Source: RHLJ01 sp965601955 (GTDB lineage Bacteria > Bacteroidota > Rhodothermia > Balneolales > Balneolaceae). From it: DNA of 64,000 nucleotides. Every line of letters starts with the position of its first letter. Positions within the stretch are counted from its first letter, which is position 1. Below are positions 35,864 to 45,359 of this stretch, piece by piece. Where the stretch lies: contig OZ271855.1 in the NCBI GenBank assembly GCA_965601955.1, forward strand, positions 3,348,001 through 3,412,000, read 5' to 3'. The notes beneath the pieces were generated by a model, which was given only the letters and a program-made list of their open reading frames with translations, was not told the origin of the DNA and ran no database searches. Both the position numbers and the translations under genes were made by a program.

Positions 35864-37033
35864 TCAAGATGAAATTGCTTTTTTAAGTACAATGCATCGA
35901 TGACAATTAAGCGATGAGCAATACTCTCTATGCTGATGGATAAGGCCTAACTTTACTAATCGACGATCTTCATGCGACTCAATTACTTCATCGAAAAACT
36001 GGCGGGTAGATTTGGGCAAAGAGACACGAATGGTATTCCATTCTGCAAGAGCAAAGTTCAATACTTTTTTGGAAGCAAATAAAGTACCTAATACATGAAG
36101 TGCAGGAATGAGTATCGTGCTGTAGAGCATATTGGATTTATGCCCTTCCGTTAGTTCCGCTTTTTGCAGCCATTGTTTCCATAAGGCTGGTGAGGGATTC
36201 GACAATACCTCTCCTAATGGAGTTTCCAGTATTTGTTTTGCAAGCTTAATGGCTTGAGGTATTCTTTTCCGGGGATGGCTTGAGGGGAATACCCCTTTCA
36301 GATTCCATTTCATCGAAGAGGCTTGTGTCCCGAATCCGGCAAAGTCATTTGCCTTTTCAATAAGTTTTCCAGGTTTATCTTCACATAAATCCAAAACAAG
36401 CCTTCCGACTTCAATCATGTTAGCCCGGTTATGCGCTACTCCGAAACCATCAAAAAGTGCTAATATCAATGCATGTTTCCATGCTACAGAAGGTTGAAGA
36501 GACGGATTATAAAATGAAAGAATATCAGCACTCTTCTTTTCCAGGTATTCTACATGAGCTTTTTCTATTTGAAGATGAAACGCTTCTTTAGAGATGAATG
36601 GAATTTGGCCTGCGCAGGGAAGTTCACTAACACTCATATTGTTTACCAACTGCCTGAGCTGATTTGGCAAATAGGGTAACAGGTTTAGGGTAAAAGGAGA
36701 GCTTTCATCCTGGCAATATACTTTTCCAGGGTGCTCATCCAGCACCACATGCAGTATAACCTGGTTATAATTTGGATCTAGATGGTGCTTGTGCTGTTCC
36801 CAGGAATTGGAACTAAGATGGATTTCAATAGCTCCACTCCAGGCGATGCTCCCTACCTGGATAGTTGCTTGTAAGAAATCTGGCCCATCACTCAGGTTAG
36901 GTATTCCCTGCTCAAGAATGGTTAAGGGTATTCCATCAATGGTTGTTAAGTTGGAAGTATCAAATAAAAGCTGCTCCCAAATCCACTGCAATACATCTTC
37001 CTTCTCAGGGTATCGAGAATCCTGACTACGCAT
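35864..37033 (-). CDS. DUF2851 family protein
   Basis: 389 residues. The N-terminal part (WIWEQLLFDTSNLTTIDG, LEQGIPNLSDGPDFLQA, WSGAIEIHLSSNSWEQHKH, NQVILHVVLDE) is the signature of the DUF2851 family, common in Bacteroidota and of unknown function. No signal peptide or helix. The C-terminus has HREYCSSLNCHRCIV, a Cys-containing cluster that could bind metal (inference). Its start overlaps the YtxH gene by 8 nt. Confidence 0.85.
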   Translation of the reverse strand: MRSQDSRYPEKEDVLQWIWEQLLFDTSNLTTIDGIPLTILEQGIPNLSDGPDFLQATIQVGSIAWSGAIEIHLSSNSWEQHKHHLDPNYNQVILHVVLDEHPGKVYCQDESSPFTLNLLPYLPNQLRQLVNNMSVSELPCAGQIPFISKEAFHLQIEKAHVEYLEKKSADILSFYNPSLQPSVAWKHALILALFDGFGVAHNRANMIEVGRLVLDLCEDKPGKLIEKANDFAGFGTQASSMKWNLKGVFPSSHPRKRIPQAIKLAKQILETPLGEVLSNPSPALWKQWLQKAELTEGHKSNMLYSTILIPALHVLGTLFASKKVLNFALAEWNTIRVSLPKSTRQFFDEVIESHEDRRLVKLGLIHQHREYCSSLNCHRCIVLKKAISS

Positions 37034-37310
37034 CTTCTAACTCATCATCCTCAAAATGGATGTCTGAGGTAGCTTCATATAGATCGGGCAATACGCCTTT
37101 AACCTCTTTCGATATATTCTTAATTCTTTCTTCACTTTCCTTGATTATGCGGGTCCCCTGGTTTTCAACCCAGCCTTTCGCTTCGTCTGTATGTTCAGAA
37201 ATCCACTGCCGGCTTTCTCTGCCAGTTTTTGGGGCTAATAACAAACCCGTGATGGCTCCGGCAATAAACCCACCAACCAATGCCAAAAGTGTGTCTCCTT
37301 TCGCACTCAT
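37026..37310 (-). CDS. YtxH domain protein
   Basis: 94 residues from the ATG at 37310. An upstream in-frame start at 37424 would overlap the divergent gene and lacks family similarity. Residues 1-25 (MSAKGDTLLALVGGFIAGAITGLLLAP-type helix with small residues, then KTGRESR) are the YtxH signature: one membrane helix with a cytoplasmic, helical charged tail. Function unknown; related proteins are stress-induced in Bacillus. The acidic end (HFEDDELEDA) overlaps the downstream DUF2851 start. Confidence 0.85.
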   Translation of the reverse strand: MSAKGDTLLALVGGFIAGAITGLLLAPKTGRESRQWISEHTDEAKGWVENQGTRIIKESEERIKNISKEVKGVLPDLYEATSDIHFEDDELEDA

Positions 37311-37337
37311 AGCTTCAATTAAATTGTTAAAGGTTAA

Positions 37338-37358
37338 CAGTGTTAATGTAAAACACTG
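37338..37358. promoter_or_regulatory. Inverted repeat between divergent genes
   Basis: CAGTGTT (37338-37344) and AACACTG (37352-37358) form a perfect 7-bp dyad with a 7-nt spacer in the 90-nt gap between the YtxH gene and the divergent phosphoribosyltransferase gene. It is a candidate operator; no regulator is assigned. Confidence 0.4.
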
Positions 37359-37400
37359 ACCCTTCAATTTAAAGCAAAGCTTCCTAAATAGATAAATAAA

Positions 37401-37931
37401 ATGGTACATTTGGAACCAACTCAAATACCTGCTATGCCAGAACAGATTACGCTAATGAATCGGGATCAAATTTCCCGAACCCTTAAACGGTTAGCTATCC
37501 AGATTTGGGAAAGCCTAACCGACAATAATGAACTCGTTATAATTGGGTTGAATGAACGGGGATTTGCAACGGCTAATATGCTGAGCTCTTATCTGGAAGC
37601 AGTATCATCAAGAAAATTTAGTACCCACCAGTTCTTTGTTCAGGATGTAGGCCCCAAGAAAAATCTCCCAAACTGCACAGAGAAGAAAGTGCTTATAGTA
37701 GACGATGTTATTTTTTCGGGAAAAACGATGTTTAATGCCCTTTCAACTATATGTTTTTCTAATGAACCCGAAACAATTGAAGTGCTTACCTTGGTAGATC
37801 GGGGGCATCGTAAATATCCGGTTCTATCTGAGTTAACCGGAATCGAGGTACCTACTAAATTTGGAGAGCATATTGAGGTGATACTCAACGAAGGTTCTCT
37901 GGAACAAGTGATTTTGTTCAAAAACAATTAG
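37401..37931 (+). CDS. PyrR-like phosphoribosyltransferase
   Basis: 176 residues (a second possible start is the ATG at 37434). The PRPP motif VLIVDDVIFSGKT is at 97-109, followed by LTLVDRGHRKYPVLSELTGIEVPT and GEHIEV, the block that marks the PyrR branch of type I phosphoribosyltransferases. PyrR is a uracil phosphoribosyltransferase that in Gram-positives also regulates pyr mRNA. The segment before the PRPP loop is shorter than in Bacillus PyrR. No pyr gene is adjacent and I see no PyrR attenuator, so a purely enzymatic or altered role is as likely. Confidence 0.8.
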   Translation: MVHLEPTQIPAMPEQITLMNRDQISRTLKRLAIQIWESLTDNNELVIIGLNERGFATANMLSSYLEAVSSRKFSTHQFFVQDVGPKKNLPNCTEKKVLIVDDVIFSGKTMFNALSTICFSNEPETIEVLTLVDRGHRKYPVLSELTGIEVPTKFGEHIEVILNEGSLEQVILFKNN

Positions 37932-37953
37932 AATCAAAACAAATAAGAAAAGT

Positions 37954-38826
37954 ATGAAATCAGTAGTAGGCAAAATTTTGCCAGTAATTTTTGCTTTAGG
38001 CTTCACCTATTCATCATTTGCACAAGAAACCATCATTATACCTGATACGCTGGATAATGAGTGGGCAACTATTTGGATAGCGGGTATAAATGGATCACAG
38101 GCAACCTATGATAATTGGGCTCCCGGGGGGCAAAACAATATAGCTGCAACTTTCTTCACCAGGCTTAACGGTGCGTATAGGAAAGGAAAGTTGACGTATG
38201 GATACGTAATTAACCTTAGGTATGGTATCACTAATATTGAAGGGGAAGAGAGCCGTAAAACGGACGATCGGATTGCTACCAAACATCGACTAGCTTATAT
38301 CTTAAATGATGAAAATACAATGAATGCTTTTGCGGAAGTATCCTTTGTAACACAGTTTTATGATGGCTATGATTATTCCACTGATCCAAGAACAAGGATT
38401 TCCAACTTCATGGCTCCAGGCTATTTTACTCAAACTATTGGTTACGCTTACACTCCTGCTGATTACATTTCTTTCGAAGCGGGTTTGGGACTTAAACAAA
38501 CCTACGTTGGCGATGAAGACTTGCTCCCTAGCTACGGGGTAGATGTTGGAGAAAACGTATTTGCTGAAGGTGGTTTGACGACGGGTATTAGTTTCAACAA
38601 AGAAGTTCTCCCCAATGTTAACTACACGAGCCGTTTTGAGACATTTACCAATTTAAATAACAGCCTGGACAGAACGGATGTATCCTGGGCCAATGAACTC
38701 TCCGGACGCATTAATAAATATTTAACTGCTTCTTTCCAGTTTGAGTTAGTATACGACGATGATGTCACTACTGAACTACAAACCAAGCAAGTACTTGCGG
38801 TAGGCCTTTTAGTAAATCTAAGATAA
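37954..38826 (+). CDS. DUF3078 family outer-membrane protein
   Basis: 290 residues. Signal peptide 1-23 (cleavage after SSFA). The body is rich in alternating aromatic strands (INLRYGITNIEGE, FAEVSFVTQFYDGYDY, ISFEAGLGLKQTYVGDED) and ends with a hydrophobic strand LAVGLLVNLR, as in outer-membrane beta-barrels. The W-x-NWAPGGQNNIAATFF block near residue 50 is typical of DUF3078. Function unknown. Its stop codon overlaps the next start (TAATG), so the two are coupled, which is odd for a porin-like protein and a cytoplasmic enzyme. Confidence 0.82.
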   Translation: MKSVVGKILPVIFALGFTYSSFAQETIIIPDTLDNEWATIWIAGINGSQATYDNWAPGGQNNIAATFFTRLNGAYRKGKLTYGYVINLRYGITNIEGEESRKTDDRIATKHRLAYILNDENTMNAFAEVSFVTQFYDGYDYSTDPRTRISNFMAPGYFTQTIGYAYTPADYISFEAGLGLKQTYVGDEDLLPSYGVDVGENVFAEGGLTTGISFNKEVLPNVNYTSRFETFTNLNNSLDRTDVSWANELSGRINKYLTASFQFELVYDDDVTTELQTKQVLAVGLLVNLR

Positions 38827-40190
38827 TGGCACACAAGGTTGATAGAGCGTTAACAGAGGCTCTTGAAAGCCTACGCCAATGGCAAAACTCTTATGGAGCG
38901 TGGGAGACAGATTCCACGCTTTCTGTTTCTGAAGGAAGAATTGCTGAAGTATTTCAGGAACTCGCCTCACGCATGGAAGGAAATTACCCCTTTCATCACC
39001 CGGTATATGCAGGGCAAATGTTAAAGCCTCCCCACTATATTGCTCAAGCCGCCTATTCGCTGGCAATGAACATTAACCCAAATAACCACGCTCTGGATGG
39101 TGGCCCTCCTTCTTCCGAAATGGAAAAGGAAGTCATTGAATCATTGGCAGAGTTTTTTGGGTATGGAGACCAGTTTTTGGGGCACCTCACTTCCAGTGGC
39201 ACTATTGCAAACCTAGAAGCTCTTTGGGTAGCCCGAAAATCCCATCCGGGCAAAAAGATTGCTTTCTCAGAACATGCACATTATACCCATGAGCGAATGT
39301 GCGAAGTGCTGGGTATACAGGGAGTTAAAATTCCCGTTCTTCCAGATGGGAACTTTGATTTGGAAAACCTGGATAGTGAAGAAATCGGTACCCTGATTGT
39401 GACTCTCGGCACCACCGGATTAGGGGAAGTGGAACCCCTTCATCATTTATTGCCCTGGGCAAAAGAACATGGCATCCGAATTCACATCGACTCTGCCTAT
39501 GGCGGCTTCTTCCGGGTTCTTAAAGATTCGGAATTAATTGATGGTGCTTCCTGGAGGCTGATGCAGGAAGCTGATAGTATTGTTGTAGATCCCCATAAAC
39601 ATGGATTACAGCCCTATGGATGTGGAGCCATCCTTTTCAAAAACCCGGAGGTAGGGAGGTTCTATAAACATGATTCCGCTTACACCTATTTCACCTCCGA
39701 TGATTTACATCTCGGAGAAATCAGCCTCGAATGTTCCAGGGCAGGAGCAGCGGCTGTGGCTTTTTGGGCTACCCTGCAATGCTTTCCTTTAAAGGAACAT
39801 GAAGGCTTTGGTCCCATTTTAACTAAGTGTAGACAGGCAGCCCTTAACGGGTATTCGTTGATAGAAAACAGCTCATTTCTGATGCCTTATAAAATACCCC
39901 AGCTCGATATTCTTACCTATTTTCCGCAAACAAAAGAAGTCAAAACCACGGCTCAGATTTCTTCGCTTTCTAAACAGGTATTTGACGCAGGAATGAAAAA
40001 CCGAAGCTTTTACCTCTCTTTATATAAAGTACCAGCGGCAAGCTTCGCTGAATTGCATCCTGGTTTTGAGATAGATACCGAAACGGTTACTATTCTAAGA
40101 AGCGTACTCATGCGACCCGAACAAGCTGATTTCATGGAAGAACTGGTTGCAAGAATTGAACGGGAAGTCGAACAATGTCAGACATTCTAG
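38826..40190 (+). CDS. PLP-dependent group II amino acid decarboxylase
   Basis: 454 residues. Fold type I PLP enzyme of the aromatic/glutamate/diaminobutyrate decarboxylase group: TSSGTIANLEAL (about 122-133) binds phosphate, H153 stacks on the ring, D222 in HIDSAYGG holds the pyridine N, and K258 in VDPHKHGLQPYG is the Schiff-base lysine. Substrate cannot be read from sequence; it is shorter than glutamate decarboxylases with regulatory tails. Coupled to the gene before it (TAATG) and overlapping the next by 16 nt, so three genes form one unit. Confidence 0.88.
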   Translation: MAHKVDRALTEALESLRQWQNSYGAWETDSTLSVSEGRIAEVFQELASRMEGNYPFHHPVYAGQMLKPPHYIAQAAYSLAMNINPNNHALDGGPPSSEMEKEVIESLAEFFGYGDQFLGHLTSSGTIANLEALWVARKSHPGKKIAFSEHAHYTHERMCEVLGIQGVKIPVLPDGNFDLENLDSEEIGTLIVTLGTTGLGEVEPLHHLLPWAKEHGIRIHIDSAYGGFFRVLKDSELIDGASWRLMQEADSIVVDPHKHGLQPYGCGAILFKNPEVGRFYKHDSAYTYFTSDDLHLGEISLECSRAGAAAVAFWATLQCFPLKEHEGFGPILTKCRQAALNGYSLIENSSFLMPYKIPQLDILTYFPQTKEVKTTAQISSLSKQVFDAGMKNRSFYLSLYKVPAASFAELHPGFEIDTETVTILRSVLMRPEQADFMEELVARIEREVEQCQTF

Positions 40191-41038
40191 TATCTAAAAA
40201 ATGCCCTACATGTAGTAAGCCATTCAATACTCCTTACTGCCCTCATTGTGGGGAGCGCCGGCTTACTGAAAAAGACTCTTCCATTAGTGTACTGGTAAAA
40301 GATGCTCTGTCCTTTCTGTTTGATGCGGATGGTAAGCTCATTAAAAGCGTGAAAACCTTTGCGCTGAAGCCTGCAAGATATACCCAGGAGTATATAAATG
40401 GAGCACGAAAGAAGTATATCTCCCCTATCAAACTCTTTCTCATTGCAAACGCATTTTACTTCTTCTTCCCTGTTTTCGATACCTTCAAAACCACATTAAA
40501 CATTCAGCTTACTGGCTTACCGCAAAGCGATTTAACCTTCGATTTTATCCAGGCTCAAATAGCAAATTCTGGGGTGGGATATGAAGAATTTCAACTGCAG
40601 TATGATGAACTTACTTCAGTAATCTCAAAGGCACTTCTCGTCATACTTCCGCTTCTTTTTGGAGGACTAACCTGGTTGCTGAATTTCTCTACCAGGAAAA
40701 TTACGCCACTTCTTCTCCACATAAACTACGGGTTCACCCTGTATGCCTTTTTGATTTTCTTCGGAATCTCCATAGTTCCCGGCATATATCTATTAATTGC
40801 GTCTCTTACTAATTCTGAAGTAATGATGCAGGTAATCAATGAAACTACTTCTACTATCTATTTACTTTTATTAGTAAATACGTATGGTTTTTTTCTATAC
40901 CGAAGTTTCTTTCCTGGCTCCGGGTTCACGAAAATTGGGAAGTGGCTGCTGCTAAACTTTTTGTTTATGCCTCTTATGCAGTTTTATCGTTTTATTCTTT
41001 TACTTGTAACATTAGGTTGGATGAAGTTTTTTAGTTAG
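40175..41038 (+). CDS. DUF3667 family membrane protein with zinc-ribbon start
   Basis: 287 residues. N-terminal C10-x2-C13 and C22-x2-C25 (CPTCSKPFNTPYCPHCG) form a zinc-ribbon-like knuckle. A conserved block SVLVKDALSFLFDADGKLIKSVKTFALKPARYTQEYINGARKKYISPIKLFL precedes about five hydrophobic helices, as in the DUF3667 family. Function unknown; these proteins are frequent in Bacteroidota. Overlaps the decarboxylase gene by 16 nt and the convergent dnaE by 8 nt. Confidence 0.85.
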   Translation: MSDILVSKKCPTCSKPFNTPYCPHCGERRLTEKDSSISVLVKDALSFLFDADGKLIKSVKTFALKPARYTQEYINGARKKYISPIKLFLIANAFYFFFPVFDTFKTTLNIQLTGLPQSDLTFDFIQAQIANSGVGYEEFQLQYDELTSVISKALLVILPLLFGGLTWLLNFSTRKITPLLLHINYGFTLYAFLIFFGISIVPGIYLLIASLTNSEVMMQVINETTSTIYLLLLVNTYGFFLYRSFFPGSGFTKIGKWLLLNFLFMPLMQFYRFILLLVTLGWMKFFS

Positions 41039-44000
41039 CCAGTACTAACTCAACCGACTCTTCCCCAAGGACTTCTTTTAGTCCCTTTAGCAATTCGTCG
41101 TTAGGATCAACAACAAAATTTCTTAGGCTCATCTTAATGGGAGTAGCTGCTTCTTTGCTATGCACATCCATTTTAACAAGGGTATTACCTCTGTTTAGCT
41201 CAAATAATGTCTGCATTTGGGAAATGTCTTCTTTCGTAAGCACTTCTGTAACCACGTCCAGTTTCAACCTGAGTCGATCCTGGAATTTCTCTCTAAGGTT
41301 TTCTACCCGATCCATATTGGTAACGATCATACTATTTCCCCGGTCACGTTTTGTAAACCTACCCGTAATGTATACTACATTATCCACTTCGATTAATGGG
41401 GCAAACTTGTCGAATTCACGACTGAATACTGCTACCTCAAGTGATGATTGTAAATCTTCAACCTGTAGAAATGCTATTGGGCGGCCCTTTTTGTCGGTAG
41501 CCTGCCGTTTCGAAGTAATGATTGCAATGAAACGGAGTTCACTGTCATGTACCAGCTTACCCAAACATTCTTCACTTAGATTCTGCTTACCAAATAACCG
41601 TATATCTTCTTTGAAACGATTTAAGGGATGGCCACTTAAATAAAACCCGATAAGTTCCCGCTCTTTGTTCAATCGCTCTAAACTACTCCATTGAGGAACA
41701 GGCTTTAATTTAGGCTCCTGCGATACTCCCCCTCCTGACGCCCCGCCAAATAAATTTACCTGGTTCAGGCGTTGCTCCTCCTGTTTTCGGGAAGCATACG
41801 TGAGGATATCATCAATACCGAATAACAGCTGTGCTCTATTGCTATCCAATTCATCAAAAGCGCCGGCCTGGATTAAGCTTTCCAGTGTTCTCCTGTTACA
41901 GACCCGAAGATCAACCCTGGCTGCAAAATCAAATACACTTTTGAAAAGGCCGTTTTCCTCACGCTCTTCTACAATGTGCTGTATAGCCGATGAACCTACT
42001 CCTTTTATTGCAGACATTCCGTATTGAACCCTGCCATCTTTTGCCACAAACTTACCTCTTGCCGTATTTATGTTTGGTGCATCTACAGGAATATTCATCT
42101 TTTGGCATTCCTCAATGAACGCGGCTACCTTTTTGATGTCGTTCATATTATGACTCATCACCGAAGCCATATACTCAGCAGGGTAATTTGCTTTGAAGTA
42201 CATGGTGTGGTACGCCACTACAGAATATGCAGCTGAATGGGATTTATTAAATCCATAACCGGCAAACATGGCCATTTTATCAAATACTTCCTTGGCTATT
42301 TTTTCGTTATAGCCAAGTTCTTTTGCCTGCCTTACAAATTTTTCTTCTTCAGGAGGTAGGAGTTCTGGCTTCTTCTTACCCATGATCCTGCGTAATACAT
42401 CTGCTTCACCAAGTGTATAGCCTCCCATCTGCTGAGCCACTTTCATAATCTGCTCCTGGTAGATCATGATTCCATAAGTATTATCCAGCAGCGGAATCAA
42501 ATCTTCATGGTCATATTCAACTTTTTCCCGTCCATGCTTCCGCTCGATATAATTCGGTATGAACTGCATCGGGCCCGGCCGATATAATGCATTCATTGCA
42601 ATGAGATCATTGATATCCGTAGGCTTCAGGTCTTTAAGGTGCTTCCTCATCCCCTCACTCTCGAACTGAAAGGTGCCTAATGTCCCTCCTTTTTGATACA
42701 GCTTATAAGTGACCGGGTCATCAAGCGGAATATCGTCCAGGTTATATTCCTTGCCATGATTTTCTTTTACATATCCAATAGCTGTTTTCAGGATAGACAG
42801 AGTTTTAAGCCCCAAAAAATCCATCTTCAACATCCCGGCGTTCTCGATAACACTACCATCAAATTGGGTAACCGTTAAATCTGCATCCTTAGCTGTACTT
42901 ACAGGGATATACTCGGTGAGATCATCCGGGGCTATGATGATGCCCGCAGCATGAATACCTGTATTCCGGACCGACCCTTCCAACACATGAGCCATTTTAA
43001 GGGTTTCTGCTTCTAACCCTTCTCCGGCTTTTATTTCACGAAGTTCTTTAACCTCCGAAAAGGCGTCATCTAATGAAGTACCCGGGCGTTCCGGGACCAA
43101 CTTGGCAATTCTATCCGCATCAGAAAGCGGAAGGTCCAGCACCCTGGCTACATCCCTCACCGATGAACGAGCAGCCATCGAACCAAATGTGATGATGTGA
43201 GCCACCTGGTCTTTTCCATATTTATTCACCACGTACTCAATCACTTTCTGCCGTCCGTCATCATCAAAATCAATATCGATATCTGGCATGGATACCCGTT
43301 CGGGATTTAGAAATCGCTCAAAAAGTAAGTCGTAGGGTAAAGGATCGATATTTGTAATTCCTGTGCAATAAGCCACCACCGATCCAGCGGCCGACCCCCT
43401 TCCTGGTCCTACATATACTCCCATCTCCCTGGCTGCAGCAATAAAATCCTGCACAATTAAAAAATAACCAGGGAAGCCCATGTCTTTAATAATCCCCAGT
43501 TCCAGGTCAATCCGTTCCTTTACTTCATCGGTCAATTCAGGGTATCTGGTTTTGGCGCCCTCCAGAGTGAGATGCTGCAAATAATCGTCTTCATTTTCAA
43601 AGCCCTCCGGAATCTCAAATTTTGGAAGGATTACATCTCTTGCCAATTTTATTGGCTCAATCTTATCTACAATTTCCTGGGAGTTTATAATGGCTTCGGG
43701 AGTATTGGCGAAGAGCTCTTTCATCGCCCTGGTATCCTTAAAGTAGAATTCCTCATTAGGGAAACCATACCGAAACTCACGCCCTTTTCCGATGGGAGTA
43801 CTCACTAACGTACCATCGTCAATACAGATAAGTGCGTCGTGTGCTTTAGCATCTTCCTCTTCCAGGTAAAACACATTATTACTGGCTACCAGCTTAACTC
43901 CATATTTCTGAGAAAATCCTTTGAATACCTCGTTTACCCGTTGCTCTTCATCCAAACCATGATCCACTACTTCGAGATAGAAATCGTCTCCAAATACATC

Positions 44001-45236
44001 TATCCACCAGGCCAGTTCTTCTTCGGCAAACTCCTCCCCTTTATTCAGAATCAAATCTCCAAGAAGTCCACGAGTATTCCCACTTAAACATATGAGATGC
44101 TCGCTATGCTGTTTAATTACTTCTTTATCAACCCTTGGGAATTTATAGTAATATCCTTCAGTAAAGCCTATCGAACATAATTTAGTCAGGTTTTTATACC
44201 CCTCCTGGTTTTTAGCCAGCATAGGGAATTGATACCGACGATCCTTTTTCTCACGCGTAAATTTCTTTTGCAGGCGATCGTCCACTACATAAAACTCACA
44301 GCCAATAATAGGTTTTATTCCGGCAGCGTGTGCCGCAGAGGTAAAAGCAAAAGCACCATACATATTCCCTTTATCGGTAAGTGCTACAGCAGGCATTCCA
44401 AGTTCTTTAGCTTTTGCTGCCAGCTCTTTCACCCCTGCCGTAGCCTGAAGCACAGAGAATTTTGAATGGCAATGCAAGTGGGTAAAAACTACATCGTCAG
44501 TAAGTACTGTTTTGGATTGCGTCTCTCTTTTGCCATCCCCATCACTTTGATCCTCCTGGTCATCTTTTTTTTTAATCCGTGAAGGTGAAACCAGATCAAT
44601 GTAATGATCCCTTACGATATAGCTCTGAGAGGACTCATAGAGCCTTGCATCCAAAGGGAAATTTATATTGATAACCCCCAAACGTACCAATTCAAGGAAA
44701 GAACGAGTAGTTGCTTCTACATCAGCAGCAGCGTCATGAGCATCCTCAAAGTCGACTCCAAACAGCTTTTTATGTAACTCCGTTAAGGTAGGCCATTTAT
44801 ACCCTCGGGCTCCTGGGATGGCACAATACTCTGTACTCTCATCTTTCGTATCAATCTTGGGAGTATCCATGATCCCCGAAGCCACCTTTTTCCGAAGAAA
44901 CTCTGCTCCCATTACTTTTTCATCAAAAGAGACATTATGCCCAATCAGGAAATGGGCTTTGTCGATGTCTTTTCGAAATTCTAGTAATACAAATTCAAGA
45001 TCATGCCCTTCTTTTAATGCTCTCTTAGTAGAAATACCATGGATTTTTTCTGAATTAAACGGGATAGTAAACCCTTCCGGCTTTACAATATAATTCCCGC
45101 TACTCATAAGTTTTCCGGTATGATCATGCAACTGCCAGGCTAGTTGAACTAGTCTTGGCCAGTTATCCAAATCTGTAATGGGTGCCGAATAATCCCGGGG
45201 AAGTCCCGTGGTTTCAGTATCAAAAATCAGATACAT
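41031..45236 (-). CDS. dnaE: DNA polymerase III alpha subunit with N-terminal proofreading exonuclease
   Basis: 1401 residues. Residues 1-190 are a DEDDh 3'-5' exonuclease: D6 and E8 (FDTETTG), D105 (NVSFDE), H167 and D172 (AHDAAADVE). A linker rich in charged residues (220-245) leads to the PHP domain (HLHCHSKFSV at 253-262) and then the polymerase core with PDIDIDFDDDGR at 651-662. The C-terminal part carries helix-hairpin-helix and OB-fold regions (to about 1300). It is the main replicative polymerase; the built-in exonuclease replaces a separate DnaQ. This fusion is a known trait of Bacteroidota-type DnaE. Convergent with the DUF3667 gene. Confidence 0.95.
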   Translation of the reverse strand: MYLIFDTETTGLPRDYSAPITDLDNWPRLVQLAWQLHDHTGKLMSSGNYIVKPEGFTIPFNSEKIHGISTKRALKEGHDLEFVLLEFRKDIDKAHFLIGHNVSFDEKVMGAEFLRKKVASGIMDTPKIDTKDESTEYCAIPGARGYKWPTLTELHKKLFGVDFEDAHDAAADVEATTRSFLELVRLGVININFPLDARLYESSQSYIVRDHYIDLVSPSRIKKKDDQEDQSDGDGKRETQSKTVLTDDVVFTHLHCHSKFSVLQATAGVKELAAKAKELGMPAVALTDKGNMYGAFAFTSAAHAAGIKPIIGCEFYVVDDRLQKKFTREKKDRRYQFPMLAKNQEGYKNLTKLCSIGFTEGYYYKFPRVDKEVIKQHSEHLICLSGNTRGLLGDLILNKGEEFAEEELAWWIDVFGDDFYLEVVDHGLDEEQRVNEVFKGFSQKYGVKLVASNNVFYLEEEDAKAHDALICIDDGTLVSTPIGKGREFRYGFPNEEFYFKDTRAMKELFANTPEAIINSQEIVDKIEPIKLARDVILPKFEIPEGFENEDDYLQHLTLEGAKTRYPELTDEVKERIDLELGIIKDMGFPGYFLIVQDFIAAAREMGVYVGPGRGSAAGSVVAYCTGITNIDPLPYDLLFERFLNPERVSMPDIDIDFDDDGRQKVIEYVVNKYGKDQVAHIITFGSMAARSSVRDVARVLDLPLSDADRIAKLVPERPGTSLDDAFSEVKELREIKAGEGLEAETLKMAHVLEGSVRNTGIHAAGIIIAPDDLTEYIPVSTAKDADLTVTQFDGSVIENAGMLKMDFLGLKTLSILKTAIGYVKENHGKEYNLDDIPLDDPVTYKLYQKGGTLGTFQFESEGMRKHLKDLKPTDINDLIAMNALYRPGPMQFIPNYIERKHGREKVEYDHEDLIPLLDNTYGIMIYQEQIMKVAQQMGGYTLGEADVLRRIMGKKKPELLPPEEEKFVRQAKELGYNEKIAKEVFDKMAMFAGYGFNKSHSAAYSVVAYHTMYFKANYPAEYMASVMSHNMNDIKKVAAFIEECQKMNIPVDAPNINTARGKFVAKDGRVQYGMSAIKGVGSSAIQHIVEEREENGLFKSVFDFAARVDLRVCNRRTLESLIQAGAFDELDSNRAQLLFGIDDILTYASRKQEEQRLNQVNLFGGASGGGVSQEPKLKPVPQWSSLERLNKERELIGFYLSGHPLNRFKEDIRLFGKQNLSEECLGKLVHDSELRFIAIITSKRQATDKKGRPIAFLQVEDLQSSLEVAVFSREFDKFAPLIEVDNVVYITGRFTKRDRGNSMIVTNMDRVENLREKFQDRLRLKLDVVTEVLTKEDISQMQTLFELNRGNTLVKMDVHSKEAATPIKMSLRNFVVDPNDELLKGLKEVLGEESVELVLAN

Positions 45237-45263
45237 ACAAATAATACTTTTTCAGTGTCTAAT

Positions 45264-45284
45264 CTGTTATAAAAGCTGTAACAG
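45264..45284. promoter_or_regulatory. Inverted repeat upstream of dnaE
   Basis: CTGTTA (45264-45269) and TAACAG (45279-45284) flank a 9-nt spacer, 28 nt upstream of the dnaE start and also upstream of the divergent gene at 45360. Possible operator for one or both; no regulator identified. Confidence 0.3.
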
Positions 45285-45359
45285 GATAACGCAATTCATG
45301 TTTAAAAGCTCCAAATTTGTTACCATATACATGATAAATTTTAAAGAAGGGAAAATACA

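Noticed and set aside
37311..37424. N-terminal extension of the YtxH protein
   Set aside because: It would overlap the divergent phosphoribosyltransferase gene and its sequence does not match the family, which starts with the membrane helix.
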